Of a stretch of 64,000 nt of DNA, positions 31,992 to 44,996 are shown in pieces. Position numbers and translations under genes: made by a program. The DNA comes from Lutjanus erythropterus. Taxonomy: Eukaryota > Chordata > Actinopteri > Lutjaniformes > Lutjanidae. The notes under the pieces were generated by a model that was not told the DNA's origin, did no database searches, and saw only the letters and a list, made by a program, of their open reading frames with translations. How positions within the stretch are numbered: the first letter of the stretch is position 1; each line of letters begins with the position of its first letter. The DNA lies in NCBI GenBank assembly GCA_020091685.1, contig CM034603.1:39131209-39195208 (forward strand), read 5' to 3'.

Positions 31992-32169
31992 NTTTTTAAG
32001 TGGGTTTTCTCTGGGTGCTCCAGTTTTCCCCACCGCCCCCCAAAAAAGACAACAACAATAATAATCATATTATAATGTACTTAATGTGCATTATAGTATA
32101 TTTTTAAATAAAAACATTGAATCAACTGAAAAATAACATGAATGTGTGTTTGTGTGTGTGTGTGTGTGT
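31992..32169. repeat. Single N plus 177-bp direct repeat, copy 2
   Basis: 31993-32169 equals 15921-16097 and ends at the start of the next gap. The lone N at 31992 marks a join of unknown length. Confidence 0.9.
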
Positions 32170-32669
32170 NNNNNNNNNNNNNNNNNNNNNNNNNNNNNNN
32201 NNNNNNNNNNNNNNNNNNNNNNNNNNNNNNNNNNNNNNNNNNNNNNNNNNNNNNNNNNNNNNNNNNNNNNNNNNNNNNNNNNNNNNNNNNNNNNNNNNNN
32301 NNNNNNNNNNNNNNNNNNNNNNNNNNNNNNNNNNNNNNNNNNNNNNNNNNNNNNNNNNNNNNNNNNNNNNNNNNNNNNNNNNNNNNNNNNNNNNNNNNNN
32401 NNNNNNNNNNNNNNNNNNNNNNNNNNNNNNNNNNNNNNNNNNNNNNNNNNNNNNNNNNNNNNNNNNNNNNNNNNNNNNNNNNNNNNNNNNNNNNNNNNNN
32501 NNNNNNNNNNNNNNNNNNNNNNNNNNNNNNNNNNNNNNNNNNNNNNNNNNNNNNNNNNNNNNNNNNNNNNNNNNNNNNNNNNNNNNNNNNNNNNNNNNNN
32601 NNNNNNNNNNNNNNNNNNNNNNNNNNNNNNNNNNNNNNNNNNNNNNNNNNNNNNNNNNNNNNNNNNNNN
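32170..32669. other. Assembly gap (500 N)
   Basis: Fixed-size placeholder, as at 15421. Confidence 0.99.
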
Positions 32670-32716
32670 TTAGTTTGAATGACTCTGAGGTGAATTATTG
32701 ATTATTGTTATTTTGC
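32670..32716. repeat. 47-bp match to the end of the window
   Basis: Equals 63954-64000. The match begins exactly at the gap edge and is still running at the window end, so its true length is unknown. Confidence 0.85.
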
Positions 32717-32799
32717 ATCATTGTGCTCCGCCTGCAAACATCAAGACTGATTTGAACCTAAATGGACAAAACAATAAGACAGAAATCCATCAGAGGACA

Positions 32800-33250
32800 T
32801 CACACAGGACAGACGGGACGAGACAGAGACAATGTAAAAGATGTAACAAGAAGAAAACAAGGTAATAAAACGTTACAATATGAAGACGAAGTAACAGGAT
32901 GAAAACAACATAATAAAACGTAAAAAGACAGAAAAGAGGGAACAAGAAGAAAACAAGGTGACAATACAAAACAAGCAAAATAACATAACAATATATAGCA
33001 AGACAAAAACAGGATACCAAGATGAACAGGATGTAACAACATATAAGAATACTGGAACAACATAATAATATGTAACAAGAAGAACATGCTGAAACAGTTT
33101 GCAAGAAGACGAGGACGGGATAACAAGACAAAAGGCATGTAAACACCTAACGAGACAAACAAATATGTAAAGATGTAAAAAGACGTGTCTACAAGAACAA
33201 GTTAACAAGATGAAAACGATGTAACAATACAAGAAAGATGAAAACTACAT
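32800..33250. repeat. Degenerate A-rich tandem array
   Basis: Imperfect repetition of units near gtaacaagatgaaaacaa and aagacagaaaac. Scraps of the same motif are at 46380-46465 and 59465-59530, and inverted at 9473-9545. Long open frames on the minus strand arise from the lack of T-rich stops and are not genes. Confidence 0.6.
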
Positions 33251-33399
33251 AAAAGACGTTACAAGATAAAAAATATATATATATATGAAAAAAAACACTG
33301 GAGAAAAGCTTCAGTTGTCTTTGGACAGAAACGGTCAGTAGAAATGTCCTTCAGAAGACGACTTTCTACTTTTATACTCTGAGGACATTTCAGAGCCTG

Positions 33400-33485
33400 A
33401 ACTTTTTCACTTTTACTGCAGTAAACAAGTTGGATCAGTACTTCTACTTTTACTCAGGTATCTGTACTTCTACTGCAGTAAAGAC
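33400..33485. repeat. Teleost 'ACTTAAGTAC' repeat fragment
   Basis: cacttttactgcagtaaac, then gtacttctacttttactcag and gtatctgtacttctactgca, of the same family as 63795-63990. Confidence 0.6.
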
Positions 33486-33553
33486 TGAGAGGACGTCTGT
33501 CTCCTCTTCTTCAGTATCTGACTGATGTTTTCTGTCCAACTAACAGCTCATTC

Positions 33554-33554
<1 letters not shown>

Positions 33555-33592
<38 letters not shown>

Positions 33593-33597
33593 ACTGT
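33555..33597. repeat. (AC)n microsatellite
   Basis: AC run of about 16 units, then acagacacac. Confidence 0.9.
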
Positions 33598-33866
33598 CTC
33601 CATGGAAACTAATATGGGTCAAAGTTCTCAGTTGACTGACTGCAGCTTCTGTCCTCATGTTGTTCATTTAGTTAACAGCTCTGAACTCAATCAGTCGTGA
33701 GTAAAAACAGTGGATTGTGACTTTAATCTGAGCTTTTATTGTGATGAGAATTCACCTTCCTGTTTCACCTCTGTGTCCTCTGACACTCACATCCTGACTG
33801 GAGAGAAAAGGCTGAGGTTTTTAGTTAAAGACGCGATCATGACACACGTCTCCGTCGTCTCCACAG

Positions 33867-33984
33867 TCAGTCTGTCGTCTCCTCTGGACAAATGGGACGA
33901 GGTGAACCTGGACGTGGAGGACGGAGGACGCAGAAGATATGAGAAGAGATGCACGTCGCACCACTCCTCCAGTGAACTGCTGTG
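33867..33984 (+). CDS. pex5l: PEX5L exon, LDKWDEV segment
   Basis: Acceptor gtcgtctccacag, donor TG|GTAAAT. Encodes [20 protein letters not shown] through SSSELLW. It needs one base from the previous exon, which is what the exon ending at 63551 supplies (G + TC = Val). Confidence 0.88.
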
Positions 33985-35654
33985 GTAAATAAACACTGAC
34001 ACACCGACTGAGCGACCCAGAGTCATAAAGGAACAGTCCGTAGTATCTGCAGTGTGGTTCTATGAGGTTCTTCTTCACAGTCAGTGTTTTTCCTTCAGTA
34101 GGTGGAGGTCAGTTTGGAGAAGCAGCAGGACCCTGCTGTGGACAGGGTCAGCAGCAACACTGATTATAGACACCTTAAAAATCAATATCTGTCTACACTA
34201 CATTTAGAATATTTTCTCCTCTTCATCTTTCTGTCAGACAGACTTTTCTGACAGGAAACAAACCAGTTATATCAGACAAATATCGAGTCTACAAACCAAC
34301 CAAACTCCATTCATAAAATCAGTGATTTTAGCTCAGTGAACACAGCAGTTTGTTGGTCTGCTGCTTCATCTGTCAGTGTGTTTGTGTTGTTGTGAGACTT
34401 CAGCCTGTGGGGTTTGGTTGGTTTAAAGGGTGTGATCTTCAACGTCAGTCATAAATTGACCTAACAGATTGATTTTAAAAAGAATTTCATCATCATCTGA
34501 CTGTGTCCATAGCAACAACCTCCTCTTCATAGCAACAGTCTGCCATAAAAAAAATGACAGGTTGTACAATACTGTAACAGACCAATCAGACTCGAGTGTT
34601 TAACAAAGTGTGTAATACTGTTATTTTGTCAATGTTAGCTGTTTGAATTCATGAAATGGTCTCGTCTTCCTGAGATATTTTCAGTTTGGTTCCTTGAACG
34701 TGCTTGAAAACTCTGGAAAAGTGACTCTGTTGAAGCTCTACGAACTCCTGCTGTCACGGTTGATGTTGTTGATGTATAACTGACAGTATACTGACGTCTG
34801 TAGGCTGCATGTTGTCGTGTGTCTGCAGTGACCTGTACGGCCTGTAGGGGCGCTAACAGAACCTCCACACTGACTGCAGGTGTTCTGTCCTCGTTCTGCA
34901 GGTCTGCAGAGTTTAAAACTGACCCTCTGACAAAGAACTCCTTCGACATCCACAGCTTCGACGACCTCGACTTCATCTCATCCACACAGCAGGTCAGCTG
35001 CCGCCTCGCCGCACGACGATACGTCAGTCAGCTGATCTTATCAATCATAAGATGATTATCAATCAGCTGATACTATCGGCCTTGTACAGCTTCATCATTA
35101 CTAACAGTGATGTTAATATTGTTATAAATATTAAAAATACGAGTGAAAGTTTATTGTTTCAGCGACTTGAATCATTTTGGATTTCATTTCAATCCTTTTG
35201 CTTCGCAGATCTAGAAAATAATTATTTATTATATAAAAACTACATAAAACTAATAAACTACTTGATTAATGGAGAAGACGATCAATGGATTAATCAATAA
35301 TGAGAATAACTCACAGAAACAACTTCCAGATATTCAATAATCCTGTCCTCCACGTGTTTGGACCTACTTTTCAACTGACAAGATTAGTTAATCAATTAAT
35401 TGATAAAATAACAGACAAATGAATCGATAATGAGAATATTGCTGATGCTTCTCCTGCAGCAGTGCCTCATCCTGACTGACTGCAGCACTCAACACACACC
35501 TTAACACATCACCATGTGTAGTTCAGGGAGCGTGGGACAACAGGACGTCCCCCTCAGAGACTCCTGCTGGTTACTTCAGGTGTCTCTTCAAATACGACTT
35601 TGTCTTTCTTCTCAAGTTTTTCAGTGTCTGAAGTTGGTTTGTCTGTTCCGTCTG

Positions 35655-35705
<51 letters not shown>

Positions 35706-35829
35706 TTTGTGTGTCTTTGTGTGTCTTCAGGACTGCGGGGTGTCCAGACGCCGCAGACGGACTCGTTCCCTGTTGGCCAGAAAGGAGTCTCTGGAGGACG
35801 AGTTTGTCAGAGCGAAGGCTGCTGTCGAG

Positions 35830-35865
<36 letters not shown>

Positions 35866-36109
35866 ACACACACACACACAGACACACACACAGACACACA
35901 CACACACACACGCACAGACACACACACACACACACAGACACACACACACACAGACACACGCACAGACACACACACACACAGACACACACACACACACACA
36001 CACACAGACACACACACACACCTGTCCTCGCTGTCATCTGCTCTCCCGTGAGCATTAAATATCATATTTGAGTTGATCTGCAGAAACCGACACCACCATC
36101 ATCATCATC

Positions 36110-36155
<46 letters not shown>

Positions 36156-36168
36156 CCACCATCATCAC

Positions 36169-36234
<66 letters not shown>

Positions 36235-36282
36235 CACCATCATCATCATCACCATCATCACCATCATCATCATCACCATCAC

Positions 36283-36359
<77 letters not shown>

Positions 36360-36770
36360 GAACTCTGAGATTCAGCAGACGTTCAGATTAATGACGCTGC
36401 TTCAGGATCAGTTTGCAGAAGTGAAATCAGATCTGAGCAGAGAGTCCTCGTCTCCGTGTGAACAACAGTCTGACTGACAAAGAGCTGAATCAACAGTCAG
36501 TCAGTCCATCAGTCAGTCAGTCAGTCCATCAGTCAGTCCATCAGTCAGTCAGTCAGTCAGTCAGTCAGTCCATCAGTCAGTCAGTCAGTCAGTCCATCAG
36601 TCAGTCAGTCAGTCCATCAGTCAGTCAGTCAGTCAGTCAGTCAGTCCATCAATCAGTCCATCAGTCAGTCAGTCCATCAGTCAGTCAGTCAGTCCATCAA
36701 TCAGTCCATCAGTCAGTCAGTCAGTCAGTCAGTCAGTCAGTCCATCAGTCAGTCAGTCCATCAGTCAGTC

Positions 36771-36803
<33 letters not shown>

Positions 36804-36806
36804 ATC

Positions 36807-36839
<33 letters not shown>

Positions 36840-39800
36840 ATCAGTCAGTCAGTCAGTCAGTCAGTCAGTCCATCAGTCAGTCAGTCCATCAATCAGTCCA
36901 TCAGTCAGTCCATCAATCAGTCCATTTACATGAGGAATTAAAAACAGGCTGGTTCCGATCAGTTCTGGATGGTTCTGGGTGGTTCTAGTTGGTTTTGGGT
37001 GGTTCTAGTTGGTTCTGGGTGGTCCTGGGTGGTTCTGGTTGGTTCTAGGTGGTTCTAGTTGGTTCTAGTTGGTTCTGGGTGGTTCGAGTTGGTTCTGGTT
37101 GGTTCTGGTTGGTTCTGGGTGGTTCTAGTTGGTTCTAGTTGGTTCTGGTTTGTTCTGGTTGGTTCTGGGTTGTTCAGGTTTGTTCTGGTTGGTTCTGGGT
37201 GGTTCTGGTTGGTTCTAGTTGGTTCTGGGTGGTTCTGGTTGGTTCTAGTTGGTTCTGGGTGGTTCTAGTTGGTTTTGGGTGGTTCTAGTTGGTTCTGGGT
37301 GGTTCTGGGTGGTTCTGGTTGGTTCTAGTTGGTTCTAGTTGGTTCTGGGTGGTTCTAGTTGGTTCTGGGTGGTTCAAGTTGGTTCTAGGTGGTTCTAGTT
37401 GGTTCTAGTTGGTTCTGGGTAGTTCGAGTTGGTTCTGGGTGGTTCTAGTTGGTTCTAGTTGGTTCTGGGTAGTTCTAGTTCGTTCTAGTTGGTTCTAGTT
37501 GGTTCTGGGTAGTTCTAGTTGGTTCTGGTTGGTTCTAGTTGGTTCTGGATGGTTCTGGTTGGTTCTCATTGGTTCTGGGTGGTTCTAGTTGGTTCTGGTT
37601 GGTTCTAGTTGGTTCTGGGTGGTTCGAGTTGGTTCTGGTTGGTTCGAGTTGGTTCTGGGTGGTTCTAGTTGGTTCTAGTTGGTTCTGGGTGGTTCTGCTG
37701 TGTGGCGGTTCTGGTTTTCTTTGGTCTGGAGGATTTTGAAGTGGGTGGGTGGTTCGAGTTGGTTCTGGTTGGTTCTAGTTGGTTCTGGGTGGTTCTGGTT
37801 GGTTCTAGTTGGTTCTGGGTGGTTCTAGTTGGTTCTGGGAGGTTCTGGGTGGTTCGAGTTGGTTCTGGTTGGTTCTGGTTGGTTCTGGGTGGTTCTAGTT
37901 GGTTCTGGTTGGTTCTGGGTGGTTCTAGTTGGTTCTAGTTGGTTCTGGTTTGTTTTGGTTGGTTCTGGGTGGTTCTGGGTGGTTCAAGTTTGTTCTGGTT
38001 GGTTCTGGGTGGTTCTGGTTGCTTCTGGTTGGTTCTGGGTGGTTCTGGGTGGTTCTAGTTGGTTCTGGGTGGTTCTGCTGTGTGGCGGTTCTGGTTTTCT
38101 TTGGTCTGGAGGATTTTGAAGTGGACAAGCAGCTCTGTGATGAAAATGCTGGTATTTAATCTGAGGCTCTCGTGTCGATGAGTTCATGGCGTTCTGCTCT
38201 TCAATCCTGTCAGTTCGGCTCAGTGAACCAATCAGAGTCTCCCGTCTGATTAAAGCTCCTCTTCATCACAGCTGACAGGTTCTGATTTTAGCTGCAGGTG
38301 TTTTAATCCACAGGTCGACTCTGACTGTGAATATTAACCTGTCAGAATCAAGTTAATCATCTCAGTGTTTCTGACACACAGTTTCAAAACTTCTATAATA
38401 TTATTATCATGTCAGATGTTACTACATGTTACTGATGATGATGATGATGATGATGATGAAGTTACTTAATATAAAGCAGAACTGAGAAAAATGACTGTAA
38501 AGTTTTCTTGTTGTTGCAGACAGATAATTGTATGTGTGTCAGTTTTCTATCTTTATATCAGGTTATTGTTTCTACATATTAATCCTGACCTCTGATTTGA
38601 CCTTTGACCTTATTTGGAAGTTCCTGTATTCTGCCTTTGCAGAGCGAACCAAAAAATATTGGGTCATACCAAAAAATATTGGGTCATACCAAAGCCACGG
38701 TTGTGGACCGACAGTCAGGGTGTGTGTCTTCGTGTTTCAGTCGGACACAGAGTTCTGGGACAAAATGCAGGCGGAGTGGGAGGAGCTCGCTCGGAGGAAC
38801 TGGCTGGAGGAGTCTGAGGACCAGGGTCCGATCCCGCCCACCGTCTCACCTGCTGAGAAGGTAAAAAACTGCTCACACAGAAATACACCACTGTCTCATC
38901 CTGGTCCTGTCGACCTGCCGTCTTCACGCGTCACACTGCAAACAGAAAGATTGAACTCTAGAAATTAATGTCGTCCTGTCGCCACATTGATCACAGGTGA
39001 AGCGCACAGACATACGCTCCAAAATGAGACATTTGAGGACGTCATCTTGGACTTTGATCAATGTTTTCTGACATTTTATGAACCGAACAACTTATTGATT
39101 AGTGGGATGACACGCAGCAAATGTGCCGCGGGCGGGAGTCAAACCGGCGGCCGCTGCAGAGGACTGACGCTCCACCAACCGAGCCGTAGAGGGGAGGAGT
39201 CTCTCTTTAAGCTGAAGACAGAAGGAGCATCAGTTATTAATGATGACAGATTATTACAGCCATGATGTTTGTCAGCATTAATCCTCTGACGCTGTAATCC
39301 TGCACTAATCCTCCTCCGCTCAGGTGTTACATCACCGTGGCGACCAAACATCTGTTCACATGTGTCCGACACGTCAGGAGCTGCTCATCTTTTTATTCTT
39401 CCTCTTCTTTTTGTTTCCAGATCAGCTGCAGATGGTTTGGAGGTGTTTCTGAATTTTTATTTTTGTGTTGTTGTTTTTTTTTGAATGACTCCATCAGTCA
39501 CTTCCTGTAAATTCTGATATTCTGATGAATCAGCTGCACGATGTGATGAAGTCACTTCCATCAGTGCAGCATTGATCTGATTCACCTGTGCTGAAGCTCA
39601 GGTGGCTGTAACTGACAGTCTACACTTCCTGCAGGTGTTTCACATTAAAAGCCTGTCAGGTCGGTCTTTGAGTTTGTCTGCAGGCAGCTGCGCTCTGTCT
39701 GCACCAAGCAAGCAGCAAACCAGCCTGTTACCACGGTAACTGCTGAAAAAACTCCCAAAATACAAAATAAGATAAAAGAATTAACAGTGTTCTGATTCTG

Positions 39801-41937
39801 TGTGTATCTGATCCACCAACCAGCACTTCTTATAGAAATCTACAGTTTTAAATGAGTTGTCACAGTGAAACAGCTCAGCTGACCAACAGAGGCCGACAGA
39901 AATACACTTTATGTTTATGGATTATATTGATGCCGAATTGACTAGAAGACTGTCAACATGTGACACCTTTGATCTTGTGTTTCTACACTTTTGTGTTTTT
40001 ACAAACTTGTAAGAATTTGTTAAAATGTTGTGTTTTTAAAGGGAGCTTCAGTTTAATTCAAACTGCTAATTTATATATTTTTCAATATTTTGTCACCACT
40101 ACAGAAACACTCTAACCTCTAAAGTGTGATAAGATTGTCTGACTTTGACTGCTGTTAGTTGTTAGTTTGATCAATGGTTCAGTAAAGTGTGTATTGATTA
40201 TCGGCGATGGCTGATCAGACTAATTATCCTCAGTCTGTAACAGCAGTAGAAGAACACGATGAACACAATGATATTTTAATATAAGAGTGTGATATGTTAA
40301 ATGAGTGATGGCCAAAAGTATGTGGACAGCTGAACATACGTGACTGTGACATCATGTCACTAACGGCCTCGTCTGGTTCCAGATGTGTTTCTGTTTGTGA
40401 ACGTAAGAACAGAATCTGAGCTGCAGCAGAATCGATGTGTCTGCTGACAGCTGAGCTCCGTTTGTTTCCATCAGTTTATTGATTGATTTGACAGAGACAG
40501 AACACACTGATCAATATGAGCAGAATCACAGAAAACCACAAAACACCTGAAGAGCTGCTGATAAAAACACACAGAGCTGCTGTAGAAGGTTTCCTCAGTG
40601 AGCTCAGAGGATCTCAAACTGACTGCAGAGCTGCAGGTCGTCAGCCTGATCACTTATTACATGGTTCTCTACCAGAACAAATGTGTGCCACGAAATATTC
40701 ATTTCAAAACAATCTGTAGGATTCAAAAATGTTTTTTTGTATTTAAAAATGATTTTAGCCTCCAGAGTCTGATTGCATCCCTAGCAACAGTCTGTTCTTT
40801 CATAGCAACGGTCTGTTCTTCATAGCAACGATCTGTTCTTCATAGCAACGGTCTGTTCTTCATAGCAACGGTCTGTTCTTTCATAGCAACCGTCTGTTCT
40901 TTCATAGCAACCGTCTTGTTCTTCATAGCAACGTCTGTTCTTCATAGCAACAGTCTGTTCTTTCATAGCAACCATCTGTTCTTTCATAGCAACTGTCTGT
41001 TCTTCATAGCAACGGTCTGTTCTTCATAGCAACCGTCTGTTCTTCATAGCAACCGTCTGTTCTTTCATAGCAATGGTCTGTTCGTCATAGCAACGATCTG
41101 TTCTTCATAGCAACGGTGTGTTCTTCATAGCAACCGTCTGTTCTTCATAGCAACCGTCTGTTCTTTAATAGCAACCGTCTGTTCTTCATAGCAACGGTCT
41201 GTTCTCCATAGCAACCGTCTGTTCTCCATAGCAACCGTCTGTTCTCCATAGCAACCGTCTGTTCTTCATAGCAACAGACTTTCATGTAAAATAATGCAGT
41301 AATAATATGAAGGTGAAACCATGAACGCTGCCGTCTCTGTGTCTGTGCTCGCCTCTGCAGTCATATTTCACAGGTCATGTGACCTGTGTTTGGCGTCATG
41401 TGACCGTTGTGCAGGATGTTTTTGTCCTTGAGTTGTTGAGTGAACATATGGTTCCTGTCAGAGGCGCCGGTTCTTCTTCTGCTGCTCAGTGAAATACTGA
41501 ACCATTAATCTGAAACCTGCTGCTGTGATGAGACTCAGCCTGCAGGGGGCGCCGCCGTCACGTGGTCATCTCTGTCTTCTGAATTGACATATTTCATCCA
41601 GCATGTACTTTGTTCTCTGTGCTGCAGACTGAGTCATTGTGCAGTTTCACTTAATCACATAGCAATTAGAAGATAAATATGTTTAATACGATTTCTTTTA
41701 TAATCAAATCTGCTCCCCATAGAGGGAAATAAAGAAAAGTTTTTTTTTTATGTTTCAGTTTTTATTAAACAAAAACAACTGAATTCTTTCAGGCTGGGTT
41801 ACAAATCCAGATTAATTTTTAAACCTGATTAAATCCTTTAATTGCACCAGACTTTTAAACTAGATTAAAATGAAGAAAGATTTATTTTAAATCTTGGTTT
41901 AGTTTTACTGTAAAAATAGATTAAATGTAATTCTGTT

Positions 41938-41989
<52 letters not shown>

Positions 41990-44913
41990 TAAACTGTGAT
42001 CCAATATTAAAAGTTTAAACTGACTCTTGAGGAGGTTCAACGTTGTTTCTTTATTTCAGATGGATTAAGAAAAATAATCTTATAAATCAATCTGTCAATG
42101 GATTTGAATTCAGGTGAACAAACATCTGAACTCTTTCTTTGTTATTTAAACTAAACTGAGATTAGTTTTTAGTTTAATTTAAATCTGGATTTACTCATTC
42201 TAAAACCTTGATGAATATTTGTTGCAGCTCAGACTGAAGAGGTGAATCAGCTCACAGACAGAGAGGAGAGAAAATGAAGGTTAGCTGCTGATTTTAAAAT
42301 GATGCACCAAGAAAAGAGAAAGTTGACACTGAAATCCAAACTAAAAATGATCTCAATTCAGTTTAAAGAAAGAAAAAAGAAAGAAAATTAAACTTGTATA
42401 TTTTATGTAATGTATTCATCATACCAATACAACAAGAACACAATATTAAAATGCAGCTAAAAGAGTAGAAATTGTTTAAAAATATTTAAAAGGATCAAAC
42501 CAGAGAAATAAATATCAGACATTCAAACCCACTGGAAATAAAAATCAAACATCTGGTCACTGATCTGTTCAATAACCCTTAACAGAGTAACATAAATCTA
42601 TTGATCGTCTGCAGTCTGGACATACGTCTGTGTGCTTCACCTGTCGTCACATGTTTGGACCTATTTTTCAATTGGTGATCAATCTCCACTGATCGATTAG
42701 TTCTTTGGTCCATAAAATATCAGAAAATATTGATCAGAGTACAAGATGACGTCCTCAAATGTCTTGTTTTGTCCACAACTCAAAGATCATCAGTTTCCTG
42801 TCAGAGACGAGGAAAGAAACCAGAAAATATTCACAGTTAAGAAACTGAAATCACAGAATTTAGACTTTTTTTTTTTTTTTTAATTACTCAAAATGATTAA
42901 TCAAAGTCTTGATGTCTTTAAATTAAATTTGGGTTCTTTATGAAAATGTTTCAGTTTTCTTATATTTCATAAGCTGACAGTTCAGTTGTGGTGAGTATGA
43001 GATGTGATGGAAACATTTAAATGTTGAATGAAAGAGGTCTGAGGACTGAGCCCTGAGGAACTCCACACGTCATATTGATCCATGAAAAGATAAATATTGA
43101 TCCTGGATGTCCCCCAGTAACCAGGTCTGATGTGTCCCGTGTCCCCTGCAGGGTTACTACTTCAACACCAACAACCCGTACAGAGACTGGCCCAACGCCT
43201 TCGCCGAGGGTCAGGAGAAAGCTCGGGAGGGAGACCTGAACGCCGCTGTCCTGCTGCTGGAGGCCGCCATCTTACAGGACCCGCAGGACTCTGAGGTGAC
43301 TCTGCACCTGAACACCAGTTAACATGTCTTCTCCAGGTCAGACCTGCTCCAGCTGCCGGGTCTTCAGACCAAACTGTCATCTGAATAATCTTTAAATCGG
43401 GGCTCTACGTCTTTAAATCTGGGTTTTACGTCTTTAAATCGGGGTTCTACATGTTTAAATCGGGGCTCTACGTGTTTAAATCAGGGTTCTGCGTCTTTAA
43501 ATCGGGGCTCTGCATGTTTAAATCGGGGCTCTACGTGTTTAAATCGGGGTTCTACGTCTTTAAATCGGGGCTCTGCGTGTTTAAATCGGGGTTCTACGTG
43601 TTTAAATCGGGGCTCTACGTGTTTAAATCGGGGTTCTACGTGTTTAAATCGGGGCTCTACGTGTTTAAATCGGGGCTCTACGTGTTTAAATCGGGGGTTC
43701 TACGTCTTTAAATCGGGGCTCTACGTGTTTAAATCGGGGCTCTACGTGTTTAAATCGGGGCTCTACGTTTAAATCGGGGCTCTACATGTTTAAATCGGGG
43801 TTCTATATGTTTAAATCGGGGTTCTATGTGTTTAAATCAGGGTTCTACATGTTTCTGCTGCAGAACAGCTGTTTGTGTGTTTTCAGGCCTGGCAGGTTTT
43901 AGGAATGACTCAGGCTGAGAACGAGAACGAACAGGCCGCCATCGTGTCGCTGCAGAGGTCAGACTTCATTGAATTCAGATGAGTTTTGTTTATTATTCTA
44001 GACCAGATCCAGACCAGATCACCTGCTCACCTGCCGTATCATCTGTCACAGGTGTCTGGAGCTCCGCCCCAACAACCTGCCAGCTCTGATGGCGCTCGCC
44101 GTTAGCTTCACCAACAGCGGCATGCAGCGGCAGGCGTGTGACGCTCTGCGCCGCTGGATCTGCCACAACCCCAGATACAAACACCTGGTCCTGGACCACA
44201 GGAGTCCGCTGCCAGGCTCCCCGGCCACGCCTCGCAGGGGCCCCTGCTCGCCAGCCAGGTACGACACGTCCTCCTGAGGTCATCAATGTGGTCTCAATAC
44301 TACACTACCCACGAGTCTCAGCTGCTGTTACCATGGAGACAAGCCCATCTACAGCTGTGACATCAGAATTTATCAGACGAGATCAAATCTTCAATCATCT
44401 GATGCTCTCTGATCGGACGGTTCTGACAGCAGTGAATTCTGGGAGGTGTAGTTTGATTTCTGCAGGTTACTGATTACAATCAGTCCAGATTACATTTTAA
44501 AATTGTGTAATGCAAACATGCATTTTATTTGAACATGTGTTGAGGCGTTCAAAAGAAAAAAAGAACATTTCAGTACTTTTGAAGTAATTCAAAAGTACTG
44601 AAATTACAAAAAGGGCTGCGTAAACAGTTATTATGGTCACTTAATCTGTTGCAAATGTACGTTTCAACTAGTGATCAATCAGGCAATCATTTTTCCATTA
44701 ATCAATTAGTTGTTTGATTCATAAAATATCAGAAAATGAGTCCTCAAATGTCTGGTTTTGTCCATAAATCAAAGATCATCAGTTTCCTGTCAGAGACGAG
44801 GAAAGAAACCAGAAAATATTCACAGTCAAGAAACTGAAATCAGTTGAAGCTGTAATGATTCAAACACGATGATTCTGCAGCATTAAAGGAGCATTTCAAC
44901 ATTTATAAAACCC

Positions 44914-44996
<83 letters not shown>

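Noticed and set aside
32790-33232. Minus-strand frames of 118-120 codons rich in Leu, Phe, Cys and Val
   Set aside because: They are translations of the A-rich degenerate array on the opposite strand; several overlapping frames are open at once, and membrane-like composition comes from T-rich codons.
35554-36065. Cys/Val and Thr/His repeat frames
   Set aside because: Translations of (CA)n/(GT)n arrays, apart from the real 99-base PEX5L exon at 35731-35829.
36073-36477. Poly-histidine / poly-methionine frames
   Set aside because: A (CAT)n microsatellite read in different frames.
36359-36478. Possible extra PEX5L exon encoding [20 protein letters not shown]
   Set aside because: It looks helix-like and follows an AG, but no good donor follows, the frame stops at 36476, and neighbouring PEX5L exons join directly in phase without it. 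Mammalian PEX5L has no counterpart that I recall.
40790-41278. CRISPR-like array of 20-base repeats
   Set aside because: Units are contiguous with no spacers, the host is a vertebrate and no cas genes exist. It is a minisatellite.
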